From Fuerstiella sp. (GTDB lineage: Bacteria; Planctomycetota; Planctomycetia; Planctomycetales; Planctomycetaceae): a stretch of DNA of 47,648 nt. How positions within the stretch are numbered: position 1 is the first letter of the stretch; each line of letters opens with the position of its first letter. Made by a program: the position numbers and the translations under genes. The DNA is taken from contig JAPYTO010000022.1 in assembly GCA_029941865.1 (NCBI GenBank), forward strand, positions 1-47,648. The letters run 5' to 3'. Positions 18,101 through 26,619 of this stretch are shown piece by piece. The notes under the pieces were generated by a model. That model was not told where the DNA came from and searched no databases. It was given only the letters and a program-made list of their open reading frames with translations.

Positions 18101-18881
18101 GGAAGACAATCTGGTCAATCAAACACTGGCCACGGGAGTGCTGAAAAACCAGGGACACACGGTTACACTGGCTTGCAACGGCAGAGAAGCTGTGGACATT
18201 TATACAGATGGCAGCTTTGATGTCGTCCTCATGGACGTTCAAATGCCTATACTGGATGGATTGGCTGCCACCGCAGAAATCAGAAAACTGCAGCAGCAGT
18301 CAGATCACGTGACTCCGATCATTGCGATGACAGCTCATGCCATGAAAGGAGATCGTGAGCGATGCATCGAAGCCGGAATGGATGAATATCTGTCCAAACC
18401 GATTCGGGCAAAACAGTTGGCAGCAATGCTGGCGAGAGTTGTGGGAGTTCGTGGACAGCATGCCGCACCACAGGCAATCAAACCATCAGACGAAACTTAT
18501 GTGGAGAAGCCCGCAGTGATCGACTGGGAATATGCTCTGGACAACGTCGACGGTGACCGGAAGCTGCTGAGGGCAGTCATCGATGCCTTTCTTCAGGAAT
18601 CGCAGCAGTTGCTGGCCAACGTGCAGAGGGCCGTGGACGATGGTGATGCCAAGACTCTTCACCGAGCCGGACATACGCTGAAAGGTGTGCTGCTCTCGCT
18701 CGGTGCTCCGCAGCCTGCCCACCTGAGCAAGTCACTGGAAGACAAAGGCGCAGCCGGGTCCACTGAAGGTTCTCAGCCGGTACTGGACGAACTGAATTCG
18801 TTGGTTCAGGACTCAATCAGGGAACTGTCCGCGTTCGACCCCAATGCCGGGACAGACAGGCCTAAACCAACAGGTGCCTGA
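15162..18881 (+). CDS. Hybrid histidine kinase (3 PAS, GAF, HisKA, HATPase, 2 REC, Hpt)
   Basis: A 1239-residue phosphorelay kinase with no membrane segment seen, so it is probably cytoplasmic. Order: PAS/PAC repeats at about 15-135, 145-265 and 275-400 (DAIYFKDTSSRF and DVIFIKDTNGRF mark the second and third), a GAF domain at about 410-570, and HisKA with His596 in NVSHEIRTPMNG. The HATPase has NLVGNAIKFT near 708-717, DTGIGI and GTGLGLAIS. Receiver 1 has Asp884 in LTDVNMPGEDG and receiver 2 has Asp1025 in LMDVQMPILDG. The Hpt domain has His1171 in GHTLKG. All key residues are intact. It likely senses intracellular small-molecule or redox signals through PAS and GAF and passes phosphate to the neighbouring receiver-HATPase proteins. 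The ATGA overlap with copy B supports co-expression. The signal is unknown. Confidence 0.93.
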   Translation: MNHISSDTPEEALRQTQADYQMLVDSLPVCLLRKDRDGKPIFANRPYLEFHNTTLEELIENGEPIVLNEKQRKQFSGEDAETLQHGTVFQGVIQHIHGDGTVCWVERLKGPQLDADRNVVGIQVLFWVVTDRIEAEEAQERASALLQALLQHVPDAIYFKDTSSRFIRISENMATMFGLRNASEAIHRTDADFFTAKHADQAREDELRIMRSGESIVGRIERVTWRDRDATWCSTTKLPLHDAEGNVVGTFGLSRDITSLIRAEEALARERDRLQTLMSHLPDVIFIKDTNGRFLMANPALIRLYGCSEFEELEGLTDFDFIPREVAQHFADDDQRVMNSGTSLIDREESNVDPRGHEVWMLTSKIPLRDADGQVIGLVGIGRDITKQKMAQQAASRKAMEAGLLYQATSLARETDSLEEALSGCLSIVCILTGWTVGHVYVHADDANDDQLVSAPIWYPEKGTEVSDFREVTDGIRIQRGQGLPGTIWETGEPLWVEDVQDGFPSPRADAFRKANICSAVGFPVIIRGELVAILEFFAFRKHPEDKAMLWILQSVGEQVGQVIERKRNEESLRIAHDAANAANQAKSDFLANVSHEIRTPMNGIIGMTELLLDTQLTPMQREYLVMVEASGESLLSLINDILDFSKIEAGRLDLESIPFDLRESLGDAMKLLGTRAHRQGLELAFSVASDVPEFLIGDPARLRQVVVNLVGNAIKFTAAGEVVLTVTLQQTVDDIASLKVSVTDTGIGIAADKIEDVFSAFEQADTSTTRRYGGTGLGLAISSRLVAMMGGDIRCESEVGKGSTFSFTTELGIAHDVSRQKRDPGVVSDTHVLIVDDNATNCRILHDMCSNWGMNATVAADAASALRQLTAADAPPFRLVLTDVNMPGEDGFTLCGQIRSNADFSDLRIIMLTSSGRPGDAERRDLLAVNGHLLKPVKQSELFDSIVTVLDVTDVATEAISAVAENEALATTGLAVLLAEDNLVNQTLATGVLKNQGHTVTLACNGREAVDIYTDGSFDVVLMDVQMPILDGLAATAEIRKLQQQSDHVTPIIAMTAHAMKGDRERCIEAGMDEYLSKPIRAKQLAAMLARVVGVRGQHAAPQAIKPSDETYVEKPAVIDWEYALDNVDGDRKLLRAVIDAFLQESQQLLANVQRAVDDGDAKTLHRAGHTLKGVLLSLGAPQPAHLSKSLEDKGAAGSTEGSQPVLDELNSLVQDSIRELSAFDPNAGTDRPKPTGA

Positions 18882-19125
18882 TGCAGCAGTACCGCACACG
18901 ATGGTCTCAGCAATGACCCGTGCCAGCTGAATTGAGGCCCCCGGAAGGAATCTCACAAAACCACTGATTCAGACCATGCGGGCCCACCCTCGGCTCCGAT
19001 TACCAGACCCCGCGGTTTGCTGGACCTGATTCGATCACAACACGTGTTCGGCGAGACAGGACCGACATCGTTGCACGCTGATTCCTAGCCAGGAACGACA
19101 TGGTCCAGCCGAAGAAATGGCGATG

Positions 19126-19135
19126 CCCACGAGCC
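19126..19135 (-). promoter_or_regulatory. Post-stop motif GGCTCGTGGG, thiL
   Basis: On the minus strand GGCTCGTGGG starts 29 nt after the thiL TAG. A five-base-pair hairpin, TTCCT/AGGAA (19082-19095), follows about 30 nt further. Both the spacing and the sequence repeat what is seen after the carboxypeptidase gene. The role is unknown. Confidence 0.5.
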
Positions 19136-19164
19136 ACACGACAACGTCTATTCGAACATTTGCT

Positions 19165-20091
19165 CTACGATATCTCGTGCTGCCATCCAGCAACGTGCAA
19201 CGCTGTGGTGCGACCTCTGCCATCAATCAATTGGCAACGCCGTTCTTTGCGGACCACTCCAATTCGATGAAAGTCGTGTGAACGCTCTGCATCGCGGTTC
19301 AACGTCTCAAAGTCGCCCAGGCTCATAGCCAGCAGCAGCTCAAAGTCTTCGCCGTCGCTCAGAGCCTGCAGCAACGATGAATTGCGGGCCGTAGAACGAA
19401 CGTCCGGATGGATCGGTACAGCGTCCGCCAGCACATCCGCACCGGTTTCGCTCGCTTCCATCATGCGGTGAAGGTCGATGGCGAGACCATCACTGATGTC
19501 CATCATTGCGTGGATGTCGTAGTTCTGAACCAGCCATTTCGCCAGTTCCAGACGGGGAGTAAACGTCAGGTGTCGGCCACTGTTCAGGCTGCCACCGAGG
19601 GGGCCGGTAACCAGCAAAACATCCCCCGGTCGAGCCCCACTTCGAAGCACCGGGTGCTGTCCGACCGGTATTCCGGTCAGACAGACATCGATCACAAACG
19701 GGCCGTCCCACGTGTTTGTGTCACCACCGGCGACACACACGTCCCAGTGGGTGGAGAGTTCTCTGATGCCTGCAAAAACCTGCTCCAGAAACGCATCCGC
19801 GGAATCCAGCGACTTTGGCACGGCAAGGGAGACGAATGCCGCAGTCGGCCAGCACCCCATGGCCGCCAGATCACTCAGGTTGACGGCCATCGCCTTTCGA
19901 CCGACAAGGTGAGGAGTGGTGTCCTTGAGATCGAAATGGACTCCATCCAGCAGCATATCGATGACGACAACCTGCCGGTCGGTCATCGAACAGTCAACGA
20001 CGGCACCGTCATCTCCGATACCGACCTGCACGGGCGATCTGACCGGAAATCTGTTTTGCAGAGCACGAATGAACTGAAGTTCGGAATTCAT
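19165..20091 (-). CDS. thiL: Thiamine-monophosphate kinase
   Basis: A 308-residue kinase that phosphorylates thiamine monophosphate to the active cofactor thiamine diphosphate. It belongs to the PurM/AIR-synthase-like fold. Seen motifs are GIGDDGAVV at about 23-31, the VNLSDLAAMGC region, GGDTNTWDGP, MDISDGLAIDL and DGEDFELLLAM. Length is normal for bacterial ThiL. It is cytoplasmic. Its ATG at 20091 directly abuts the stop of fabH (20092), so these two are almost certainly one transcript with translational coupling. I know of no standard pathway link between the two. No other thi genes are near. The thiamine diphosphate it makes is used by acetolactate synthase (ilvB), which is in the same window but not adjacent. 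Confidence 0.94.
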   Translation of the reverse strand: MNSELQFIRALQNRFPVRSPVQVGIGDDGAVVDCSMTDRQVVVIDMLLDGVHFDLKDTTPHLVGRKAMAVNLSDLAAMGCWPTAAFVSLAVPKSLDSADAFLEQVFAGIRELSTHWDVCVAGGDTNTWDGPFVIDVCLTGIPVGQHPVLRSGARPGDVLLVTGPLGGSLNSGRHLTFTPRLELAKWLVQNYDIHAMMDISDGLAIDLHRMMEASETGADVLADAVPIHPDVRSTARNSSLLQALSDGEDFELLLAMSLGDFETLNRDAERSHDFHRIGVVRKERRCQLIDGRGRTTALHVAGWQHEIS

Positions 20092-21066
20092 TTACCAGCG
20101 GAACAATCCAGTGCCCCACGTGAGTCCGGCACCGAAGCCACACATCATCACAAGGTCGCCTGGTTCGATCAGGCCCTGTTCGAAGGCTTCGTCCATTGCC
20201 ACCGGAATCGACGCGGCAGACGTGTTGCCGACGCGGTCCAGATTATTGAACACCTTTTCAGGTGGAATCTGCAGAACCTTCATGGCATGATCGATAATCC
20301 GGATATTGGCCTGATGCAGCACAAACAACTTCACGTCGTCCACGCTGACATCCGCCTTTGTCATAATCTGCTCGATGGTTTCCGTAACGACCTGAATCGC
20401 CCACTTGAAAACGTTGCGACCGTCCATTTTCAAATAGTGCTGACCTTCGGCAATCAATTCGGGCGTCGCCGGTCGCAGTGTCCCACCGACTGGTCGGTCC
20501 AACAAACAACCACCAGCACCGTCCGCCCCCAACTGATAACACACAAGGCCCTGCTCAGGAGTGCCACGTTCCAGCAACACAGCACCGGCAGCATCACCAA
20601 ACAGCGGCGCTGTTCCCTGATCGTCTGGTTCGACGATTCTGCTGTTCACGTCAGCACCAATGACAAGTGCCAGTTTTGAGTTGCCCGTCGCGACAAACTG
20701 AGCGCCTGTCGCCAGAGCATACATGAACCCGGAACAGGCGGCCTGCATGTCAACGGCCGGGGCATCAAGCCCAAGTTTCTCCTGAACCAGACAGGCCGTC
20801 GACGGACACGTGAAATCGGGTGTAAATGTCGCCACCAGGACCAGATCAATGTCCGTTGGATTAACGTTGGAATTCGCGATCACACGGCGAGCGGCCGTGA
20901 CCGCCATGTCACTTGTCCCTTCGTCATCTGCCGCATAGCGACGTTCCAGAATCCCTGTACGCTTCTCGATCCAGCCGGCTTCAAAGCCGTATTGAGTTTC
21001 GAGTTCGCTGTTAGTCACCACTCGCAGCGGGACGTAAGATCCAATCGCACGTATACGCACACCCAT
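20092..21066 (-). CDS. fabH: 3-oxoacyl-ACP synthase III
   Basis: A 324-residue ketoacyl synthase that condenses acetyl-CoA (or a branched acyl-CoA) with malonyl-ACP to start fatty acid synthesis. I set the start at ATG 21066, where the sequence GVRIRAIGSYVP aligns with family N-termini. A TTG at 21219 would add 51 unsupported residues. The catalytic Cys is in MQAACSGFMYAL, His in LFVLHQANIR and Asn in VFNNLDRVGNTSAAS, giving the complete Cys-His-Asn triad. The protein is cytoplasmic. The usual neighbours plsX, rpmF and fabD are absent. Instead, thiL follows with zero spacing. Primer preference for straight or branched acyl-CoA cannot be read here. Upstream is a long gap of more than 570 bases without a recognised gene. 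Confidence 0.94.
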   Translation of the reverse strand: MGVRIRAIGSYVPLRVVTNSELETQYGFEAGWIEKRTGILERRYAADDEGTSDMAVTAARRVIANSNVNPTDIDLVLVATFTPDFTCPSTACLVQEKLGLDAPAVDMQAACSGFMYALATGAQFVATGNSKLALVIGADVNSRIVEPDDQGTAPLFGDAAGAVLLERGTPEQGLVCYQLGADGAGGCLLDRPVGGTLRPATPELIAEGQHYLKMDGRNVFKWAIQVVTETIEQIMTKADVSVDDVKLFVLHQANIRIIDHAMKVLQIPPEKVFNNLDRVGNTSAASIPVAMDEAFEQGLIEPGDLVMMCGFGAGLTWGTGLFRW

Positions 21067-21219
21067 CAACTGACATGTGCGGGCGGACTTCTTGAACAGT
21101 AGTCGCTGCGGCTGCAATTCACGAGCTGGGGCTGGCGGCCGTGTCTCCGAAATATCTGCCGCCGCCGGCAGATCCACTGCACTTTCGACGGTAACGGAGT
21201 TCAATGGGTTCATAGACAA

Positions 21220-21790
21220 AGTCCGCGGTCACCGTGGAATAAGCGTGACGGAAGCTCCAGCCAATCTGAGGCAGCGGAGAGTTTACCGACAAATGACAGA
21301 ATTTAGAACCTTAACACAACTCAGCACCCCATCTTCCCGCACCTTTCTGGTTTGACAGCAATTTTCGACAAACGGAGTCCAATGCGCAGATGCAGAACAC
21401 TGGATTTCGAGGGTGGTCCGTCCGGGCCGTGGTGGTACTCTGCCAAAGTAACGTCCGGAGATCAGCCTCTGGAGGCTCGCCTGTCCAATTCACTGTACGC
21501 CAACGAAGTTCGCAGGTGTCTGGAAGCCACTCTCGGAGTAGATTCTTCACGGTATTGGCTCCTTGGGTAACCAAAACTCCTTATCATCAGTGCCGCTGCG
21601 TCGTTCATGGTGAGACACGGCAAATCCCCGACAATCCTCAGAATGGCTTTAACCATCCGCTATTTGCCCCCGCGTAGCAGTTGCCCCCATCCAATCGACA
21701 GTCCTCCCCCATAATCGGTCGATGCTGACGAGGATCCGGAGCAAACGGAATGTTGCTCCCGGCCGACACCCACTCGCGGAGAGCAGCAGG
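21220..21790. other. Intergenic gap, no recognised gene
   Basis: This region of about 570 bases lies upstream of fabH (minus) and the secreted Cys-rich gene (plus). Several short frames run through it, including a 72-codon plus frame (21352-21570) and an 87-codon minus frame (21311-21574). None has a ribosome site or recognised motif, and none encodes rpmF, which often neighbours fabH. I see no strong hairpin or promoter pair. Confidence 0.45.
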
Positions 21791-22246
21791 ATGCGTCCAC
21801 TCACCCCGGTCGTAGTTTTTGTCGTAGCAATACTCACATATCACAGCCGTGGCAACGCTGAGTCGAATTCGGTTCCCCCCGAGGACACCGAAACCGTGTC
21901 ATCGACAGCCACCTCACAGTTCCACGGCGTCAACGGCTTCGATCAGTACCGCCAGTATCCTGGCCCCGGAAGCAACGGCTCTGCCGGCTACGGATTCAAG
22001 CATTTTCCATCACCGATGCCCACATACACAACGTGGTATCGTCCTAAAACGGCAACGTTGACGCGTTGCTCTCGTTGCGTTCCTGACGTCTTTCGGCCGC
22101 GTGGATTCGGCAATCTGTTTGCTCAGCCCTGCGATCCGTTTCGTATGGAATACACGCCGTACACGTTGCAGAACCATCCATCGAAATACGGCCCCGCCTA
22201 CATCGTGCGGCAGCCGGATCAGCGCTGTGATGACTGCAAACACTGA
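21791..22246 (+). CDS. Hypothetical secreted protein with Cys pairs
   Basis: About 151 residues from the ATG at 21791, chosen because it follows GCGGAGAGCAGCAGG and gives a clean signal peptide, MRPLTPVVVFVVAILTYHSRG. The longer frame to 21722 has no support. The mature part is rich in Gly, Pro, Tyr and Ser, with QYRQYPGPGSNGSAGYGFKH, and then two cysteine pairs: a CSRC near the middle and CDDC at the C-terminus (QRCDDCKH). The cysteines could form disulfides or bind a metal outside the cytoplasm. I do not recognise a family. Planctomycetes carry many small secreted proteins of this kind. It is a single gene with no obvious partner. Confidence 0.65.
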   Translation: MRPLTPVVVFVVAILTYHSRGNAESNSVPPEDTETVSSTATSQFHGVNGFDQYRQYPGPGSNGSAGYGFKHFPSPMPTYTTWYRPKTATLTRCSRCVPDVFRPRGFGNLFAQPCDPFRMEYTPYTLQNHPSKYGPAYIVRQPDQRCDDCKH

Positions 22247-22355
22247 TTGACCTGACGTTACGGGAAATCAAGCAGCACGTCGATCAGCCGTTGCACTTCG
22301 CTTCTGAACTTCAGTGACGTGTCGAAGCCACCCAGCCAGATTCGAAAGAATCGTG

Positions 22356-23696
22356 TTAATCGAGGTGCACCTCTGATTCCTTGTTTCCGATGGAGTCCTC
22401 CTGCAGATAGTGCGGACGCTTCGTTGAAGTAGCAACGTCGGGCCTGCGAAATACGTCTGCTCCGAGCCCGTTCAGCTTTTGCTCCAGCCGCGCGTATCCG
22501 CGATCAAGGTGATAGATCCGGCGAATCTGCGACTCACCATCGGCTGCCAGCGCCGCGATGACCAAAGCCGCACTGGCGCGCAGGTCCGAGGCCATGACGC
22601 TGGTGCCGGTCAGGCGACCTCCGCCGTCAATCACAACTGACGCACCTTCACGGCGAACCGCTGCCCCCATTCGCACGAGTTCCGAGGCATGCATGAAGCG
22701 GTCCGGAAAGACGCGGTCGGTGACAACACTGATCCCGGCCACCGTGGCCAGCAGTGCCATAAACTGAGCCTGAGTATCCGTCGGTATTCCCGGAAATGGC
22801 AGGGCGGCCAATTCGACGCTGCGTAGTGGTCCGGAGGCGGAGATATCAATTCGATCATCGGTCACGTGAATGGCGACCCCAATGGCACGCAAAGCCTCAA
22901 TCACGCTCGTCATTTGTCCCGGCCGGACATCATGAATTGAGATCTCTCCACGTGTTGCGGCCGCGGCAATGGCAAACGTCGCCGCTTCGATTCGGTCTGG
23001 TATGACAGTATGCGTGACCGAAGTCAGCCCTTCTACACCTGTGATCTCAACGGTTGAAGTTCCCAGTCCACTGATCCGGGCTCCTGCGTCATTGAGGAAA
23101 CGACCGAGATCTGCGACTTCAGGTTCACTGGCCGCAGCCCGAATGATAGTGCGACCTTTTGCCAGACATGCGGCCGTCATCACGTTGCATGTTCCCGTGA
23201 CCGTGCTGCCACCGGGCCCTCCCAGAAAAACGTCTGCCCCACGAAGTTGCGACGCTTCTGCAATCACGTAACCGCGTTCGATACGAAGGTCCGCTCCCAG
23301 AGCGGCCAATCCCTTGAGATGAAGATCAATCGGGCGATGGCCGATGTTACAGCCGCCGGGTAACGACACCGACGCACGACCAAATCGAGCAATCAGTGGT
23401 CCGAGTACGCAGACACTGGCACGCATTCGACGGACCAGTTCATAGTCCGCATGCTGGCTGGCGACGTCGCGAGTGTCGATATCCAGACTGCCCTCACTGC
23501 GTGTGACCTTAGCGCCCAGACTCTGCAACAGTAACGACATGGTTTGAACATCAACCAGATCCGGTACACGTTTGATGCGAACGTCACCGGCCAGCAGGAT
23601 TGACGCGGCCATGATTGGCAGCGCCGCGTTTTTTGCACCGTCGACATAGACGTCGCCCCGCAGCGTGCATCCTCCCTGAACAACCAGCATGTCCAT
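22356..23696 (-). CDS. murA: UDP-N-acetylglucosamine 1-carboxyvinyltransferase
   Basis: A 446-residue EPSP-synthase-like enzyme that transfers enolpyruvate from PEP to UDP-GlcNAc, the first committed step of peptidoglycan synthesis. The catalytic Cys is at about residue 116 in LPGGCNIGHRPIDLH, and Lys22 lies in GAKNAALPIM, both as in Escherichia coli MurA. The fosfomycin-sensitive Cys is retained. The C-terminus runs about 25 residues beyond the usual end and looks disordered. It is cytoplasmic. It starts three bases after prmC and is probably in one transcript with rpmE2-prfA-prmC. Its presence indicates that this planctomycete can make peptidoglycan precursors. Confidence 0.95.
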   Translation of the reverse strand: MDMLVVQGGCTLRGDVYVDGAKNAALPIMAASILLAGDVRIKRVPDLVDVQTMSLLLQSLGAKVTRSEGSLDIDTRDVASQHADYELVRRMRASVCVLGPLIARFGRASVSLPGGCNIGHRPIDLHLKGLAALGADLRIERGYVIAEASQLRGADVFLGGPGGSTVTGTCNVMTAACLAKGRTIIRAAASEPEVADLGRFLNDAGARISGLGTSTVEITGVEGLTSVTHTVIPDRIEAATFAIAAAATRGEISIHDVRPGQMTSVIEALRAIGVAIHVTDDRIDISASGPLRSVELAALPFPGIPTDTQAQFMALLATVAGISVVTDRVFPDRFMHASELVRMGAAVRREGASVVIDGGGRLTGTSVMASDLRASAALVIAALAADGESQIRRIYHLDRGYARLEQKLNGLGADVFRRPDVATSTKRPHYLQEDSIGNKESEVHLD

Positions 23697-23699
23697 GCC

Positions 23700-24587
23700 T
23701 CAACTCCGTTCTGCCGACACCACTCGATCATTGCCGCTTAAATCCTGATGAATCGCAGTCTTTGCAAAACCCGCTGCGCTGAATAACTCCGCGACCGTTT
23801 CACACTGTGCCGGGTCCACCTCCAGGACCATCCATCCATCTTCAGTCAGCCAGTCGCAGGCCTCGGCGATGAGGCGGCGTGCCAGGACCAACCCGTCGGC
23901 GCCGGAAACCAACGCTTCGCGAGGCTCATGGACGGCGACTTCCGGTGACAACGTCGCCATTTCGTCTTCACGAATGTATGGCGGATTGCTGACAATTCCG
24001 TCAAATCGTCCGGCTGTTTCCCGAGGTAGCGGACTGAACCCGTCTCCTTCATACAACGTGACCTGGTGCCCAACTTCGTGACTGGCGACGTTTTCCGTCG
24101 CGAACTTCATCGCCTGTCGGGCAACGTCGGTTGCAAGAACGGACACGCTGGAGCACTGCTTTGCCAGAGTGACAGCGATGCAACCGGAGCCAAAACCGAC
24201 CTCGCAGACATTGACCGCGTGATCCTTAGAGATATGTTCCAGGCTCACGTCGATGAGCGTCTCAGTTTCCGGGCGAGGTACAAGTACTCCACTTCCGACC
24301 GCGAAATCCCGACCGTAGAATTCCTTGTGGCCGGTAATATAGGCCAGGGGCTCTCGACCAGCCCGTCGCTTCACGAATTCACGCATGCGGGCGCGTTCAT
24401 CGTCGGCCAGAGGGGTTTCAAAGTCCGTGTACAGCCGAATTCGCTGACATTTTCGAGCATGAGCCAGCAGGAGTTCAGCCTCCAGACGCGGCGATTCCAC
24501 TTCCTTTTGCCGCAGAAAGTCGGCGGTCCACTGCAGAATTCGCTGCACGGTCCACACGTCATCGGTCGGGGCTGTCGAATCGCTCAT
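23700..24587 (-). CDS. prmC: Release factor glutamine methyltransferase
   Basis: A 295-residue S-adenosylmethionine-dependent methyltransferase that methylates the glutamine of the GGQ motif in class I release factors, improving peptide release. The catalytic NPPY is at residues 201-204 in GIVSNPPYIRED, motif I in CEVGFGSGCIAVTLA, and the AdoMet acidic loop in LATDVARQA. The N-terminal helical substrate-recognition domain (1-90) has the family pattern EPLAYITGHKEFYG. Length is typical. It is cytoplasmic. It is encoded between prfA, whose product RF1 is its substrate, and murA. The ATG at 24587 lies 145 bases after prfA. HemK-type function on 16S rRNA is excluded by the NPPY context and neighbourhood. 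Confidence 0.95.
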   Translation of the reverse strand: MSDSTAPTDDVWTVQRILQWTADFLRQKEVESPRLEAELLLAHARKCQRIRLYTDFETPLADDERARMREFVKRRAGREPLAYITGHKEFYGRDFAVGSGVLVPRPETETLIDVSLEHISKDHAVNVCEVGFGSGCIAVTLAKQCSSVSVLATDVARQAMKFATENVASHEVGHQVTLYEGDGFSPLPRETAGRFDGIVSNPPYIREDEMATLSPEVAVHEPREALVSGADGLVLARRLIAEACDWLTEDGWMVLEVDPAQCETVAELFSAAGFAKTAIHQDLSGNDRVVSAERS

Positions 24588-24732
24588 CGGAGGTTTTATC
24601 GCCGGTCGTGTTTTCTGCCAGTCGAACCTTGTAGCAGAACTATGCCGCTGGCACCACGTTGCAGCCCGCTCAGTCTGCGTGTGGCCTCATGTTCGCAGGC
24701 AGCATCGTCTGCGTGCGGCAAAGTGCACCAGG

Positions 24733-25806
24733 CTACGAGGGACCGTCGCCCTTCAGGCGTTCCTGGCGATCGAACTCCAGCAGTCCGTCGACAAGCTCCT
24801 GCATTTCACCCAGCACGATGCGGTCCAGCTTGTGAATGGACAGACCACAGCGATGGTCAGTGACACGATTCTGAGGAAAGTTGTAGGTGCGAATTCTGGA
24901 ACTTCGGTCGCCCGATCCAACCAGCGTCCGTCGCGCTTCTGCACGTTCTAAATTGACAGCATCCTGCTCAAACTCAAGCACTCGACTTTTTAAGACGCGC
25001 AACGCCTTCGCCCGGTTCTTGTGCTGGCTTTTTTCGTCCTGAATCTTGACAACAATGCCCGTCGGCAGATGTGTCATCCGCACGGCGCTTTCTGTCTTGT
25101 TGACCTTCTGCCCGCCGGGACCGCCAGCCCGCATGGTATCGATCTGCAGATCATCGGGCTTGATGTCAATTTCAACGTCCGTGGCCTCAGGCAATACCGC
25201 CACCGTTGCCGCACTTGTGTGGACTCGTCCCTGAGTTTCCGTTTCCGGAACGCGCTGCACACGATGACCGCCGCTTTCAAACTGCAGCTGGTGGAAGGCG
25301 CCATCGCCGCTGATGGAACACACAACTTCCTTGATTCCGCCCAGTTCCGTCGTGTTGTGCTCCAGCAGCTCAACCTTCCACTGTTTCGTTTCGCAGAACC
25401 GCATGTACATTTCATACAAATCCCTGGCAAACAATGCGGCTTCGTCACCACCGGTGCCAGCTCGAATTTCCATGATCAGCGACCCGCGAGAAATCGAATC
25501 GCCCGACATCGCCAGATCTTCGAGTTCTTCTGCCATACCGGCGCGTCTCTGGAGCAGGCCGTCCAGCTCTTCCTGCGCATAGGCTTTGGAATCCGCGTCC
25601 GTTTCTTCATCGACCATCATCTGAGCGGCTTCGATGTCGCCCTCCAACGTGTGATACTCGCGCACGGCAACGGCGATCCGCGAAAGCCCCCCCATCTCCT
25701 TCTGAATGGCCAGCATCTTTTCGACGTTGGACAGCACGTCCGGGTCCAGCAGCTGTTTCTCCAGCTCGACATACCGCACAAGTTTTTGTTCAAGACTTGG
25801 AAACAT
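24733..25806 (-). CDS. prfA: Peptide chain release factor 1
   Basis: A 357-residue class I release factor that recognises UAA and UAG stop codons and triggers hydrolysis of peptidyl-tRNA. The GGQ tripeptide is at about 231-233 in [14 protein letters not shown]. The codon-recognition tripeptide reads PET in RVPETETQG (residues 187-189), of the PxT type that marks RF1, not the SPF of RF2. The [19 protein letters not shown] block is also typical. An N-terminal coiled helical domain runs to about 100. Start at ATG 25806. It acts on the ribosome in the cytoplasm and is followed by prmC, which modifies its Gln233. Stop codons used by its neighbours include TAA and TAG, which RF1 would read. Confidence 0.96.
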   Translation of the reverse strand: MFPSLEQKLVRYVELEKQLLDPDVLSNVEKMLAIQKEMGGLSRIAVAVREYHTLEGDIEAAQMMVDEETDADSKAYAQEELDGLLQRRAGMAEELEDLAMSGDSISRGSLIMEIRAGTGGDEAALFARDLYEMYMRFCETKQWKVELLEHNTTELGGIKEVVCSISGDGAFHQLQFESGGHRVQRVPETETQGRVHTSAATVAVLPEATDVEIDIKPDDLQIDTMRAGGPGGQKVNKTESAVRMTHLPTGIVVKIQDEKSQHKNRAKALRVLKSRVLEFEQDAVNLERAEARRTLVGSGDRSSRIRTYNFPQNRVTDHRCGLSIHKLDRIVLGEMQELVDGLLEFDRQERLKGDGPS

Positions 25807-26026
25807 GTTGGTGGCGTCGCTGAGTGAAGGGTGTCAGTGGGGTTCGGAAGAACATACGTCCGTGTTGCCCGCACCATTGTTGCAGTGACCAAAGGTGCGG
25901 ACCAATTGTTTCCGAGCGGTAGCTAATGCCGACATGTGGCCATACCACGTTCAGGAGAACCCAAAAACAAAGGACGCACACAGATCACTGCGCACGCCCC
26001 AACGGTCGGTTTTCGAATTGAAGTCG

Positions 26027-26305
26027 CTATTTGGCTTCTTTGGTCGCCACTTCCTCTTTTTTGCCCCAGTTGTACTTCTTCTGGAACTTTTCAACGCGAC
26101 CGGCGGTGTCGACGAATTTCATCTTGCCAGTGTAGAACGGATGAGAAGCCGACGTGATTTCGACCTTAAACAGCGGATACTCCGTGCCGTCTTCCCAAGT
26201 GTCCGTTTCTTTGCACTTGATGGTCGACTTCAACAGAAATCGAGTGCCGTTGGAAGTGTCCTGGAAGATGACATCCCGGTAGTCCGGGTGGATGTCCTTT
26301 TTCAT
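26027..26305 (-). CDS. rpmE2: Ribosomal protein bL31, type B
   Basis: A 92-residue ribosomal protein. The start [18 protein letters not shown] and the core [22 protein letters not shown] match the zinc-free type B form of bL31. The Cys-rich CxxC set of type A is absent; the only Cys is in STIKCKE. Type B proteins are often expressed when zinc is limited in other phyla, but in a genome with only this form it would simply be constitutive. It has a short Lys-rich tail, [11 protein letters not shown], beyond the usual end. AAGG lies about ten bases before the ATG. prfA follows 220 bases downstream, an arrangement common in bacteria. A 7-bp hairpin sits in its upstream leader. Confidence 0.95.
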   Translation of the reverse strand: MKKDIHPDYRDVIFQDTSNGTRFLLKSTIKCKETDTWEDGTEYPLFKVEITSASHPFYTGKMKFVDTAGRVEKFQKKYNWGKKEEVATKEAK

Positions 26306-26619
26306 TGATTCATAGCCTTTTCAGCAATTGCCTGCCGGTGACGAGTACACCGGCGTTCGGACAACACTGAGAATGAGAAGATTGTCAGAAAATGAGGCCA
26401 GTGCCTCGACCATTCGAGCTGACGCGTGGAACCAGGAAATCGCTCCTGTTGACGCAGGCCCAGACTCGATAACAGAGTGTATTCACAATCGAAGCCCGGG
26501 AGTTTAAGCCTGAAACCTGAAATCGGCAAGTAAAATCGCTTCGCTTCAGTGAACGTAGTTGCGAGTTACTCGATTTCGAGAGACTGGTCGCCAATTCAGC
26601 ATCGGCAACGGTATCGGCC
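26306..26619. other. Intergenic gap with leader hairpin
   Basis: This 314-base region lies between the rpmE2 start and the convergent stop of the beta-propeller gene. It holds the hairpin at 26334-26354 and no supported ORF. No clear promoter pair is seen. Confidence 0.4.
26334..26354 (-). promoter_or_regulatory. Hairpin in the rpmE2 leader
   Basis: GCCGGTG (26334-26340) and CACCGGC (26348-26354) pair perfectly around ACGAGTA, 29 bases before the rpmE2 ATG. Leaders of ribosomal protein genes often fold for feedback control, but no bL31 consensus is known to me, so this is only a candidate. Confidence 0.35.

Noticed and set aside
19408-20679. A 423-codon plus-strand ORF opposite thiL and fabH
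   Set aside because: It is antisense to two clearly conserved genes, has low-complexity His/Gln-rich content and no motif. It is a shadow frame.
24066-24863. A 265-codon plus-strand ORF opposite prmC and prfA
   Set aside because: Antisense to two genes with intact NPPY and GGQ motifs. No ribosome site or recognisable domain.
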